64,000 nucleotides of DNA from Pseudofabraea citricarpa (Eukaryota > Ascomycota > Leotiomycetes > Helotiales > Dermateaceae). The stretch lies in NCBI GenBank assembly GCA_029641185.1, contig JAPWGK010000021.1, forward strand, positions 1 through 64,000. The letters run 5' to 3'. The position numbers and the translations under genes are program-made. Below, one piece after another: positions 1 through 12,896 of the stretch (its first letter is position 1; each line of letters opens with the position of its first letter). The notes beneath the pieces were generated by a model. It saw only the letters and a list, made by a program, of their open reading frames with translations. It made no database searches and was not told where the DNA came from.

Positions 1-3000
1 GCTTCTTTTTTATACGATTAGTCTTCTTAAGAATCTCTAGAGTCTTATTATACTTTTTATAAGCTTTATAAAGCTCTAAGTAACTCTTAAGAAATAGTAG
101 AAGATTCTTCTTATAAAAGCGATTATAAATTACTAGTATAATTTATTTTAAATTATACGTAATATTAACTAAAATCTAAAGATTACTTAAGTATTTATCT
201 AGTCTCTTAGTTATTTTATCTTTTTTATTCTTAGTATTATAAAAGTAATATAATACGAATATCTTATTTTAAATCTTAAGAATAAAAATATTTAGCTTAT
301 TAAGATACTTAGGCTAAGATAATATTAGCTAAGATTATATAAGTTAGGAATAAATTACTTATACGAATATAATACTTTAAGTAATTAGAACTAATAATAT
401 AAGAATAATATTTACTACCTAAAAGATAAGAATAATTAAGTAGCGTAATAGGTATAAAAAAGGCTCTCTTAATATAAAGAGAATATAAGAATAGTTTTAT
501 AAGAGCTTTTAGCTTTCTAGAAGATAATAAAAAAGTAAAGGTAATATTAAAAGTATTATAATATAATCGCTTTAAAAGCGAAAAGATCTAGTTATTATTA
601 GGACTAGAAGAACGCTTTAGAATATTCTTTAGGTATATAAGAATCTCTTACTAAGAGTATATTTTATAAGATAAGGAAATAAAAAGGAATTCTTCTTTTT
701 TTTCTTTTTCCTAGTTATTATCTTTATTATAAGAATTACTATTAATATTTATACTTATATTCTTAGCTTATTAATTAATAGCTTTATTAATATAATTAAA
801 ATTATTAGTATTAAAGGGGTTAATATCTTTATTAATTAAAAGAATAATAATATTCTTAGAAATACTTATATTATCTTTTAGATTTATAACTAGGTTCTTT
901 AAAGCTATAATCTTATTATTCTTCTCCTTAGCTTATAAAAATAAACGTAACTTAACCTAATAATATAATTACTTATATTTCTTAACTAGAATATTAGACT
1001 AATTTCCTTTTAATCTAGTTAAAATAATAAGTAATATAATCCTAGTATTAGAAGTAAGAGGCTAGATTAAAGCTTAACTTTATAATCGAGTCTAATAATT
1101 AGAAGTTAGAATATTAATAGATAGAAAGCTTATATTACTTAATAGTTAATTACCTTTTAACTTAAGAGTTACTAGAATAATTTTCTTAATTATAAAGTCT
1201 AAGTATTACTTTAAATTATAAACCTAATCTTTTAGGATAATACCTATAAACTTTAGAAGCTTTTTCTAAATAAACTTAAGATTACTAGTAGTAACCTTTT
1301 TCTTTTAATAAATATAAAATAAGTTTTTTATATTATATATTAAGTTTTATAAATACTTAGTTAATACTTAATAAGATCTTATTAAGTAAAAGAATAAACT
1401 TACTAGAAGGTAATTAATAAATTAGAGCTTCTTTTCTTACTCCTTAGTATAAAGGCTCTTTTATAAAGCTAAGATCTTTTTTAAGTAGTTATAAAGATAC
1501 TTTCTTACCTTTAACTTATTCTTATTTAAGAAGTTAAATAAGATATTAGGTATAATCTCTTTCTTATCTTTTTAACTTAGAATTTCCTTCTAAGACTAAA
1601 GTTAATAATTAGATAATAAATAATAAGACTAGGGAACTTATAAAAATAAGTATAAGTTTTATAAAAATAATATAATAAGACTTATAAATAATAATTAGAT
1701 AATTATAATATTTTAGTAAAAGATTTTAAGTATTATTAGGTAAATCTAATTTATAATACGCGTCTTTTAGTATCTAGAGCGAGTTCTCCTCTAAAAGTAT
1801 ATTATATAAAACTTTAAAAATAAAGGTTATTATTTTATCTTTATTATTAAGTATATTAAATAAGAAGTAATTATACTCTAGGATTATAAGAATCTTAGCT
1901 TATTACTAGGCTACTTTACTAATAGCCTTTTATTTTATAGGTTATATATTCTTAGGATTATTAGAGATAACTAAATTATTAAAAATAAAAGAGTATTCGA
2001 GTAAGCTTAGCTTTATATAAAATTTATACTAATATTTTATTACTAGCTTAAAGATAACTTATCGTTTAATAAGATAAAGCTTATTCTTAAGCCTATTAAG
2101 AGTATTATATAAGATAATAAAATCTAAGGGTATTAGAACTAAGTTAAAGTATATATTTATTAATTTATTAATATTTATAATTATCTTCTCCTCTAGAATA
2201 AAGATAATTTATATAAGAGTTAGCTTAGGTTTAGATATAATAATTTAGGGCGTATACTTATTTAAAATAACAAGTATCCTTATAATTACTTAGTATATAA
2301 AATACCTTAATAAAATATTATTTATTTTTTATAAGATAGTTTAGTAAAACTTTTATAAAATAAGATAAAGTAGAAAACTTATATAAAAGGATACTAGTAT
2401 ATATATTATCTTTTATTATAATAATAGGTCCTTATATTTAGTATAAGCGCTTATAATTAATTATACGAACCTTTATTAAGCCCTTATAAAAGATAATAAA
2501 AGAAAGAAGGATAAACTTATTATATTAAAATAATTTATAGCTAATTTCTTAGGAATAAGATTAAGAGTTTCGTACTTAGATTAAGGTTATAATATAAGGA
2601 ATAATTAATATAAAGGTAGATTAATATATATTATTAACTTATATAATAAGATTAATAATAAATAATTTAAGAACTAAGGATAAAGATTATAAAAGAACTT
2701 ACTAGGTCTAAAAAAAGAGAAGTAAATATATTAGAAATTAAAAGAAAAGAATAATAAAAACTTAGTAGGATATTATAAAGTTAAAGTTATAGAGATATTT
2801 TATTTTAGTTTAAATAAAAGAAGTAAAGGAATTTATAGGTAAGAGACGATTCGACTAGAATACCCTTTTTTTATATAATAAAAGATAGGTATTATAACTA
2901 TAATTAAAAGGAAGAGTATAATATTAAATTAATCTTTAGAAAATAAAGATAATAAATATTAGAGTTTATAATATATCTAAATAAAGAGAAAGGAGAATTA

Positions 3001-5799
3001 TAGCTTTATACCTTAAGTTAAAAGATTTTTTATAATTAAAATACTTAATTTTATACTAAGAGTAATAATTCTTATAAGAGATCTAAGCTAAGAATAACTT
3101 AACTAGTTATTAGGAGTATTTATTAGAAGAATATAAGTTTATTTATTATAAGGGAAAAATAATCTAAGAGTTATAAGATTATCTTTTAAGAGATAATTAA
3201 AAGAGCAGATTATAATAGCCTAGAGTTATAAGAGATATATATCTTATACCTTAATTTTAATTTATTAAAGATAAGAGATATCTAATAATATTATAAGAAA
3301 AGCTATTATATAAGAGATAAATATAATAAGGTTATATACTTGATTTTATTACTTTCTTTACTTTTATAAGAAGTTATTACTATCTTAGGTACTATTATAT
3401 AAAGGCTTTATAAGTACTTTTTAAGTATTTTAGGAATTATATATAATTAATTTATATTTTATTATAATAATTAATTAATTATTTCTTTTACCTTCTACTT
3501 TTATAACTATTAATTCGATTACTAAATATATCTTATATATAATTATATATATTATATTAGTTACTAGTTACGTTTATAATACTATAAATTCGGATATACT
3601 CTAATATTTATCGCCTTATTATACTATTAGGTAATACTAAATTAAAGTTAGTAGAAGAATATTATAGTCTACTTATATAAGTATTATAAAAATATATTTA
3701 AAATAAGAAGGCTTAATATTATTAAGTAATATTCTTTTTATACTTAAGTTAAAAGTTAATCTTTTATTTACTTAAAGGATTTATATAACTTATAATATAA
3801 GAAGAGTATTTAATAATAAAAGAATAAGCTTTTAGTATAAAGAAAATATAATTATTAAAGCTACGATTAATAGAAGTATTTATATTATTTCTAAAATTAT
3901 AATAAGATTCGAAGAAATAATATTTATTATATATTACTTAATTAGAACTAAGTCTTTAAGATAAGAATTATTAAGTTACTCTAAGGTTATTATTATTATA
4001 ATATAACCTCCTATTAAGTCGAATCCTAATCGACTTTATAATATTTATAATAAGATATCTTTTTCCTCTACCTAGTAGGGAAAATTAATTATAAATATAA
4101 ACGAAGATAATAAGATTTATAATTAAGCTAATAACTTAGGAGATAAATCCGACTTATTAACTAGGCCTAAGAATACTAAGAGATAATAAAAATAAGTTAT
4201 TCTTAAGAAATATAAGAAATAATATTATTATATTAGATATCTTAGCCTTAATAAGATTCGTAACTTATATTATATAATTATACTTAAGAAATTAATTAAG
4301 ATCCTAGCTAAGCTATTAATTTATAAGATATATAAAATTATAAATATAAGAAATTAGTATAATAAGATTTTATTATTATAAAAGAAGTTAATATTATCTC
4401 TAGTATATATTAATATCTATAAATTACTCTTAACTTCCTTTTAAGATAATTAATATTTTATTTAAATAATTAATAATATATTATATTAATACTAGAGAAT
4501 CTTAGCTAAGAATTATATTAATATTATACTTAAACTTAAAGTATAAAAGGTAAAAGAAGAAAAAAAGATAAGTCTTATTCTTATAATTATATAAATTAAT
4601 AATATTATAAAGTTATAGGAATTACTTAAGGATTAAAGTAAAAATAAAAGTATTAAACTAGAGCTTATAGTTACTTACTTATTATAATAAAATAAAGTTA
4701 TTAAAAGAGTTATTTAGATATTTGAAAATTATATATAAGTTATATTAAAGGATATAAGCCTTTTAGTTAAATTCTAGGATAAAATTATAAAAGCTAGGGA
4801 ATATATATAAAACTAAACGAGTATTAGAAGAACTTTATATAAAGAGACTTTTATATTAATTAAGGCGTATATTAGGAAGAAACCTAATATTAATTATACT
4901 TGTTTCTTTAGTTATAATATATATATATATATTAACTTTTATTTTCTTCCTAAAAGTAATTATATAAATAAGTTAATAGATAAAAGAAGAGTAAGAGTAT
5001 TTATAAGATATATTAAGATAATATTAACTTAATTTAAGGTATATTTACTAGATCTTAGTTATATAAAACGTAAGTTAGTTATTATATAAGATAAGAATAT
5101 TAAGAGAAGAGATATTAATCTCTAGATATAAGAAGTAAATTCTTAGGATATTTCAAATATATTACTAGATTATAACTCTTATAATAAGCTAAAAGAATTA
5201 CTTAAGATAATAAAATTACCCTCTTATAAGCGACTTAATAACTTTAAAGTTAGAGTCCTTATAATTATATCTAATCTCTTAACTTATAATTAGAAGAATA
5301 CTAGTACTTAATAATTATCTAACTAAGATAAAAATAAGAAGATAAAAAGTAAGGCTAAAAAAGAAGATTTTATTCTAAAAGAGATAAATAAAACTATAGT
5401 TAAGATAATTATATTAGTTATTAAGCTTTTTATAGAATTATAAGAGGTTAACTCTAAACTAAAGTCTTACTTTTTATATAAGAGAAAGAAAGATATAAAG
5501 GAAGAAATAAGTAATAATAAAGAAACTAAGATTATAAAAATAATACTAGCTTATTATACTTATATTATTATAAAAAAGGAATTACTTAAGAAAGAAGAAA
5601 TATAAATTATACTTTTTATAAGTAAAACCTTATATAATAAGTACGACTAAATTAATATAAAAAACGAATTTAGAATTTATATCCTTACTAATTATAAGAA
5701 AGTTATAAATAACCTTAATTATAATTAATAATAATAAGAGGTAATCTAGAAGAAATTAGTTTCTCTTATATATAATAAAATATAATAAAAGAAACTAAA

Positions 5800-7470
5800 A
5801 CCTAAAGATATTAATCTTATTAATATAAAATAAGTCTTTATAATTAAAATATAACCTAATAAAATACTCGAATAATTTAAAGCTTAACTAATTATAAGAG
5901 GATTCTCTTAAGTTTATAAAATTAACTTTAATAAGACTTTTATACTTATAACTCGAATAAATATATTATAGATATTCTTAGCTCTTATTATTATATAAAA
6001 CCTTAAATATTATTATATTAATATTAAGAATATATTTATAGAATTATATTTATAAGAATATATTTTCCTAAAGAAACCTAATAATATACTAGTATTATAT
6101 AATCACGTATTATAAGTTTTACGTAGCCTTTATAAGCTTAAGTAAGCTACTAGGGATTAAAATTTATTATATAAATAATTCTTAATTAAAATTAGGTTTA
6201 AGTAAAGTCTTAGTAACTTTTGCCTCTTTATATATAAAGAGAAAAAGTAATTAATAGTATTAGTTTATATTAATAATATTATTATAATTACTTTATATAT
6301 AAAATAATACGAATAATTCTTTAATACTTTTTATAAGTAGTTTAATACTAAAGACTTAAGAGAGATTAAGATATTCCTTAGTATATAAATTACTAAGGAT
6401 ATAAAAAATCGTATTATATATCTTAATTAAACTTAGTATCTTTAAAAGATACTAAAAAGATTTAATATTTCTTATACTACTTATAAAAAGAAGATAATTC
6501 TAATTATAAACGTAGATAACTTATAATTCTTATAACCTAAGGATTAATAAATCGATAAAACTATCTACTAATAATAAATAAAAAGTTATATATATATTAT
6601 AACTTATACGCGTCTAGATATAACCTAGGTACTTAGATCCCTAAGCTAATATATAAGAAATTTAAGTAAATATTATTCGATTATTATAAGAGAAATAAAA
6701 TAATATCTAATATTAATAATCTAGTATTAGCTTTATTATAACTTTTATAAAATCTTATTTAACTTACCTAATAGGATAAATCGAGACTACTTTATATAAC
6801 TAAAAGAAAAGCTAATACTTTATTCTAATATAAATTAGATAGGTTAAAAGAGTAATTAAAAGAATATATTCAGATATATTAGAATACTTTATAATAAACT
6901 TATCTACTAAGGGAGTAAGAAATAATAATTAATAATAATATTAAATATTAAATCCGAATATATATTTATATTAAATATAATAAAAATAAGCTAATAGGTA
7001 ATATAAGTATTATAAGATATAAGATATTAGTAATATATTAGGAACGACCTAATAATAATAGATATTTATAAAGATAACTAAGAAGTTATAGCTTTAGTTA
7101 AGAACTTATATTTCTATAAATAATCTAAGTATATTAATATATATTATTATTATATTTATAATCTCTAGGAATAAAAACGTATTAATATAATATATATTCT
7201 AACTAATAAGATACTAGTAGATAACTTTACTAAAAGATTATAAAAGGTTAAATATATTAAGTTTATTAACTAGCTAGGCTTATTTATAACTAAGAACTTA
7301 CTAGACCTAAAAGTTAAGTTTAAGTAGGAGTTTAATAGTACTCGGATTAAGGTTATTAAAAGTAGTAAGAGTACTTCTTAGTATAATTATTCCTAAAATA
7401 TAATATTTATAGTTTAATAGGTTAATAAAGATATAAGTAATTAATATTATATTCCCTAAGTAGGAGTATT
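5800..7470 (+). mobile_element. Ty1/copia retrotransposon polyprotein relic, RIP-inactivated
   Basis: Conceptual reading of the + strand, ignoring stops, gives a copia reverse-transcriptase order. Around 5828-5935 there is a W-x-x-F-x-I-K...A-x-L-I-x-R-G-F-S pattern. Near 6010-6060 a degraded 'D-V-K-N-A-F-L' block appears. Near 6115-6150 'R-S-L-Y-K-L-K-x-A-T-R-D' is the decayed form of the copia LYGLKQA-R-W motif. Near 6258-6285 'V-Y-I-N-N-I-I-I' stands for the catalytic YVDD box with both aspartates changed to asparagine. Around 7080-7180 an 'A-L-x-K-N...S-K-x-I-x-x' stretch matches the end of RNase H. A polypurine-like run at 7459-7468 is followed by the likely LTR start. Most CAG/CAA/CGA codons have become stops. 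A 5' LTR was not located. Confidence 0.75.
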
Positions 7471-7990
7471 AGAAATAAGCAGGTAATAGACTATTAATTA
7501 ATATTATATCTTCTATATATAAATAGTTATATAATTACGTATATTTATATATATAATACTAGAACGAATTAACTATTAATTTAAGAGATATATATACGAT
7601 TCTTATAATTATATATACTTTATATTCTTTATAATTATTAGTAATAATACCTTATTATCTACTACTATCTATATAACCTTTTAATATAATATATATTTTT
7701 CTCTAATATTAAGAAATATAATTCTTAAGGTTAATATAAAAAATAAGATTATATTAAAGTTACGTATAATATATCTTTTACTAGTATTAAGAAATATATT
7801 TCTTAAGGTTAATAAAAAGAATAAAATTAAATTATATAATATAAACTCTAGAGAGATTCTTAGTATTTTATAAGAGAAATATTAATAAGAAATATAATTC
7901 TTAAGCTTAAGAGTATAAAGAATAATACTTAGAAGAATAATTATATAATATTTTATTAGAAATAAATATAATATAATAAATATTATATTT
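7466..7990 (+). repeat. Probable copia 3' LTR region with repeated palindromes
   Basis: After the polypurine-like tract the sequence runs into a likely LTR. The start would be TGTTAG in the parental element and reads TATTAG here. The region contains several copies of a near-palindromic AAGAAATATAATTCTTAAGG word, at about 7709, 7789, 7891 and 7977, spaced roughly 80-100 bases apart. The 3' LTR end could not be fixed because no second LTR was found for comparison. Confidence 0.4.
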
Positions 7991-8250
7991 CTTAAGGTTT
8001 AAGTTAAAAAAAAAAGAAATAAAAGATATTTAATTAATATCTAAGAATAAAAAAGATAAAAGATAAGAAAGATAATAAAAATAAAAAATAATAAAATAAA
8101 GAAAAGAATAACTTATAATATTAAAAAGTAAAAACCCTAAAAATAATATAATCTTAAGATAAAAACCTAAAAAGAAAACTTTTCTAATAAAAAATATAAC
8201 TTAAATTTATAGCTAAGTAATAATATTATATATAAGAGTAAGTTTAATCT

Positions 8251-8680
8251 TATAAACTAGCTTATAAACTAGCTTATAAACTAGCTTATAAACTAGCTTA
8301 TAAATTAACTTTTAAATTAGCCTAAGAATATTAGCTTTTAAATTAACTTATAAATTAGCTTATAAATTAGCTTTTAAATTAGCCTAAGAATATTAGCTTT
8401 TAAATTAGCTTATAAATTAGCTTAAGAATATTAGCTTTTAAATTAACTTATAAATTAGCTTATAAACTAGCTTATAAACTAACCTAAGAATATTAGCTTT
8501 TAAACTAACTTATAAACTAGCTTTTAAATTAGCCTAAAAATATTAGCTTTTAAACTAACTTATAAATTAGCTTTTAAATTAGCCTAAGAATATTAGCTTT
8601 TAAACTAGCTTATAAACTAGCTTTTAAACTAGCTTTTAAACTAGCTTATAAATTAGCCTAAGGAAATTAGCCTAAGAAAA
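8251..8680. repeat. 12-base minisatellite in the RIP block
   Basis: More than 25 tandem copies of a 12-base unit, TATAAACTAGCT and variants. They are interspersed with longer units carrying CCTAAGAATATTAG. Copies differ mainly by C/T (ACTAG versus ATTAG) and A/T (TTAT versus TTTT). The period is a multiple of three, so the first copies spell a repeating Lys-Leu-Ala-Tyr peptide in one + strand frame. A stop follows after about 25 codons, so there is no support for it being coding. Confidence 0.85.
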
Positions 8681-10048
8681 TAAATAATTATATACTAGGA
8701 ATATAACTAATATCTAATTAATAATTAATTAATAGAATTTTAATAAGATTAATATAACTAATATATAATTTATAACCGGCTAATAATATAATAATAAGTT
8801 TAATATTATTAGTACGCTTAATATATAATTAATAACTCGCTTAATATATTATTAATATTTTTAGTATAATTTATATATTTAATTTTAGCTAATACTTAAA
8901 TATTTTATAAATATTAAACTTATTATTTAACTTATATTTCTTAGTTAAATATTCTTTTAATTTTTCTTTTATATATAATATTAGTATAATTATCTTATAA
9001 TTATATATATATATAAATAATATATATATAATTATAAATATATATTAATACTTAGTTAATTAAATTAATTAATCTATTTATAAATATATTAACTTATATA
9101 TAATATATTATTCGTATAAAGTATTAAGATTTAACCGAATACTTATAACTTAAGAGATATAAGTAAAAAGTATATAATCCTTCTAATATATAAAATATTA
9201 ATTAAATACTTTATTAAAAAGTTTTTAAAATATTAAAGAAAGAAAAGCTTATTAATTATTAATATAAGATTATTATATATATCTAAAATAATTCTAGTAA
9301 TCTTATATTTAAAGAATAAACTTAAGAGAAAAATCTTAAATAATTATTTCTCTTAGAAAGAAAAATAAAAATTTAAGTTTATAATTATAATATAATAATA
9401 TAATTCTTAGAGTTTAGTTTATATTTATTTAATAATAATATTAGATTTTAGCTTAAAGCTAAATAATTTTACTAATTTATTATATATTATTTAAGAGTAT
9501 ATTCTCTTATATTTTATTTTTAATATTTCTTATTATAACTTAATTAATTCGATTTTATAAATTAAGTTATTATTTAACTTATTCGTATAAATTAAAATTA
9601 TATAATAAACTTTTAATAAGATAATATTAAATTTTTTTAGTTTATTATAATTAAGCTTAAGGTTTATTAAAAGCCCTAGTATATTATTCTAAAAGTTTAA
9701 GTTTTTAATATCTTTAGAAATATCTTACTTAATATATATTAATTTTATAAATATATATTATATAATATAATAATCTTTTTTTATTTTTTTTAGTATAAAA
9801 TTAAGTAATTTTCCTTTAAAATATTATTTTATTAATTTAAATTAATTCTTTTAACCCTAATAAAATAAAAAATCCTTAGATTTAATATTATTATAAGCTT
9901 ATATAAATTTATAATAATAATTTCTTTTTACTAAAATAATTACTTATTATAATAATATTAATACTAAGATTTTTCTAAGATTTTACTAAGATTATATTAA
10001 TTTATTATATTTACTTATAATTATTTTTTATATAAATACCTTATAATA

Positions 10049-10132
10049 ATATAAAATAACTTCTTATTAATTATATCTTCTTCTAAGAAATATATAAAAT
10101 AACTTCTTATTAATTATATCTTCTTTTAAGAA
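10049..10132. repeat. Two-copy 43-base tandem duplication at the RIP-block edge
   Basis: The sequence from 10049 (ATATAAAATAACTTCTTATT...) is repeated directly from 10092 with a one-base difference in the tail (TTCTTCTAAGAA versus TTCTTTTAAGAA). The near identity suggests it arose after most RIP in the block. Confidence 0.7.
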
Positions 10133-10263
10133 GTATAAGTTAAGCTTTAATTAAGGTGGCTAGGCGAGATCACGTGCTATTATCATATAACTTGGTGGGC
10201 GCTTCTAAAACAGCTATTATAATAATAAAGATCTAAGAGCAAAGTATAAGTAATTCGGTTTTA

Positions 10264-12554
10264 TTATACTACTAAAGTAGGTAGCTTTCGCGGGGGAGCA
10301 GCAGCCTCATATAAGTACATGAGTTCTAATAATTTAGCCTCGGAGCCTGGTCTTCCAACAAAGGTTAAACCAAACGGTCGACCACTTGGCTCGAGAATGC
10401 CGAGAGGTACTGTAGCAGTAGGGGCGCCTGCAATCGCTAAGGTTAGTACTATCAAGTAGAATGGCTGCGTAGACACAGAACTTGGAGAGGGTAAATACAT
10501 ACCTGCTATAGCAGAGATCTCAGAGATTGGTCCGTCTGTAGGAGAACAAATGACATCAAGCGACAATTCGCTCATAATTCGATATAAACCTTTCTCACCG
10601 GCATCCTCAAGGACTTTATTCTTCACTTTGGTGTAGTCCTCGGGTGTCTGTTGAAATTCCTGTGGGCCTATGAACCATGGTTGACCTATAGAATACGTTA
10701 GCAATAAAATATAAGAGATATAGATCAGCTTACTTATGCCAGCTTGCAACTCAGGGTGGTCTTTGTTGAACTGAATGATATCTGCAAGAGATCTCATCTC
10801 CGAAGAAGCCAGACTTTGAAGATATGCGTCAACAGTGTCGCGGAATTCACCGTCTGGAGTCCTTAGTATGTCAAGGAAAGCTAGATTTCTATGGCAATAA
10901 ACTTACTAACGATAGCTAGGAATCCACCATCGATTGTCGAAGGATGAGGAGGATCAACTGGGTATACGACAGTTCCACCAAGTCTCTTGATCTTTTCCTG
11001 GGTTGCATTGTAGGCCGTGTCCTGAAGAATCCGTCAGCGTAGCGATTTCAAGACCATGGAAAGACTTACGACTTGCTGGCGATAATCATCCGTTCCGGTG
11101 AACAGATCTGGTGGAAGTCGCCACTTTTCGGGGTCGACAAATCCTAACTTGAAGTCTTTCCATGTTTTGGAATAATCAAGCTTCAAGTTCACCGGCATCT
11201 TTGCAGTCTGAAGAATGACTTTCGTCACCTGCTCCAAATCCGCAACTGTTTTTGCCATGCCTCCCAATGATTCGACGGTGGGCACAATATGGAAGATTCC
11301 TTCCGTGGACAGTGTTTGGGGAGTGATCTTCAATGCGTACAAGTTCGATCGACTAGCGGGAGTTTGGATGGAGCCATTTGCTTCGCCACCAATTGATACT
11401 GGACTATAACCAGCTGCAACGCCGACGGCAGATCCTGTAGAAGAACCTCCAGGATTCTGGGGAAGTTAGTCTATGAAGCTCGATATTGCGACAGCATCAG
11501 CTAGTGTTACTCACTTTATGGGCAAAGGCTTCATCACTGCGCTCTACAAAACCTTCAACATATGCCGACTGGCTCTGACCATTGATAGCAGACAAGCCAC
11601 CAACGCCTTCTGGCCCCCTGTTACGTTGTAAGAGCTGCTGTTCAGAATTGAATGGGAAACAACATACTTAGCAGAGCCAAATTCCTGCGCACAATTAGCT
11701 AAAGTCCTCAGGATATGTAATGACAACACTACCGTCAAGCTTGTTTTGCCGATGATTACAACGCCCGCCTCTAGAAGCTATTTGATGTCAGTGAAAAGAA
11801 GTATATCATCTGTGGATGTTGAGAACCTTCTGAACCAGAGGGGCCTGTGCTTTGTGGACGGAATTTTTCAATGCCCAAGACCCTTGTGTGGTGAATATTC
11901 CCCACTCCGGCGGGGTGTTGATGATGTCCTGCTACACTGTTATCCTTTGCTAAAGACGTAAGGGTCTGTGGAATCAGGAACCTTCAAAAGGATGGGAATA
12001 CCATGCAAAGGCCCAAGTAGTCTGCCTGCACGTCTTTCCTCGTCCAAGAATGCTGCTCTCTTTAGGATTATGTTTTCTGGGACGGTTGCTATCATCGCAC
12101 GTAGCTGTGGTCCCTTTTCGTCATACTTTTCGATCTGTTGTAAACTAAGCTTGGCTAGCTCCGTGCTGGTCAAGCTTCCTGTAGCCTGAAGATGTTGAAG
12201 GTCGGCAGCCGAAAGACGGACAAGATCGATCATCTTCTCTTTGCTAGAATCTAGCGACATTTGAACTTGTTGATAGGTATGAGAGGAATACGTGCGACGT
12301 ATTCCAAAAACGGTGGGTCTTTGGCACTGCGGAGATGCTGAGGTTCCAATGTGTGCAGCTGACACTCGTCCTACAGACGGTAACAAGGAAAGCGCCGGAC
12401 TGACTGTTGTCAATAAGGAGCGGGGAAGCATATGGGTTGACAAGGAAGTCAAGATTGTTCGATGCTGTGAACCAAATCTTGGAAGTGCGTTGGGATCATC
12501 GGGAGATTGAGATGGCCAGTGTAGCACAGGGATAATTGGGTGGCTTATTTTCAT
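10264..12554 (-). CDS. Amidase, amidase-signature family
   Basis: Predicted to hydrolyse a carboxamide with the Ser-cisSer-Lys triad. Several short introns split the gene. Splicing exon 1 (12554-11982) at 11981-11929 gives GPLHGIPILLK followed by DIINTPPEWG, the start of the amidase domain. The next exons give LLEAGVVIIGKTSLT, then GLSAINGQSQSAYV. After an intron ending near 11459 comes the signature NPGGSSTGSAVGVAAGYSPV...IGGEANGSI, with Ser and Gly-Ser-Ser residues present. The lysine of GIPILLK is the expected catalytic base. The C-terminal exon (10797-10264) has GRPFGLTFVGRPGSEAKLLE. The ATG at 12554 gives a long N-terminal extension; later in-frame ATGs (for example the one giving MSLDSSKEK) are possible starts. 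The junction just before LANCAQEFGSAK (near 11700-11745) is uncertain. The stop is about 120 bases from the RIP block. Confidence 0.85.
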
Positions 12555-12896
12555 GAATTGTGTGTTGCATGCTAGCTAACTACTTCCTTCCCACTTCCAT
12601 ATAAATCATCGCTTTACTAGTGGTGTCCGCCCGGAATAAATTTATGCCGGCTACACCAGTCTCACTCAAGCATGTTCCTTAAATCTATGTTCCTTAAATC
12701 CATGTTCTGTACTGCAAGGCTGGCGCCTTCTCCCGTAACGTCACCGTACTACTACTAGCGTGTGAACCGACTCAAGCCGCTTTAGGGGGAAAACAGAAGC
12801 AGTGTCACGAGGGGCAAACACCAGCAGTGCAGTATAGCTATCACCATTTCTCCAAACAATCTCTTAGTTTGCAAATTGCTGAAAGCTTGCCAAACA

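Larger units (their letters stand above)
1..10140. repeat. RIP-mutated AT-rich block of dead transposons
   Basis: About 10 kb of very AT-rich sequence with no long reading frame on either strand. CpA and TpG are nearly absent: I find only about ten, for example near 2268, 3350, 4723, 6220 and 7478. TpA is everywhere, while CpT/ApG, CpC and some CpG survive. This selective loss is what repeat-induced point mutation of CpA on both strands leaves behind. Composition returns to normal between about 10140 and 10290, just before the amidase 3' end. The block holds a copia relic (about 5800-7470), a minisatellite (8251-8680) and a short tandem duplication (10049-10132). The first 3 kb is equally mutated and I could not name the element it came from. 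Confidence 0.9.

Noticed and set aside
8251..8330. Repeating KLAY peptide frame from the minisatellite
   Set aside because: It ends in a stop after about 25 codons, has no start context and sits in RIP-dead DNA; the period-of-three is a property of the repeat.
12876..12896. Upstream extension of the membrane-tail protein (first codon at 12876)
   Set aside because: That codon is TTG; the first in-frame ATG is at 12897.
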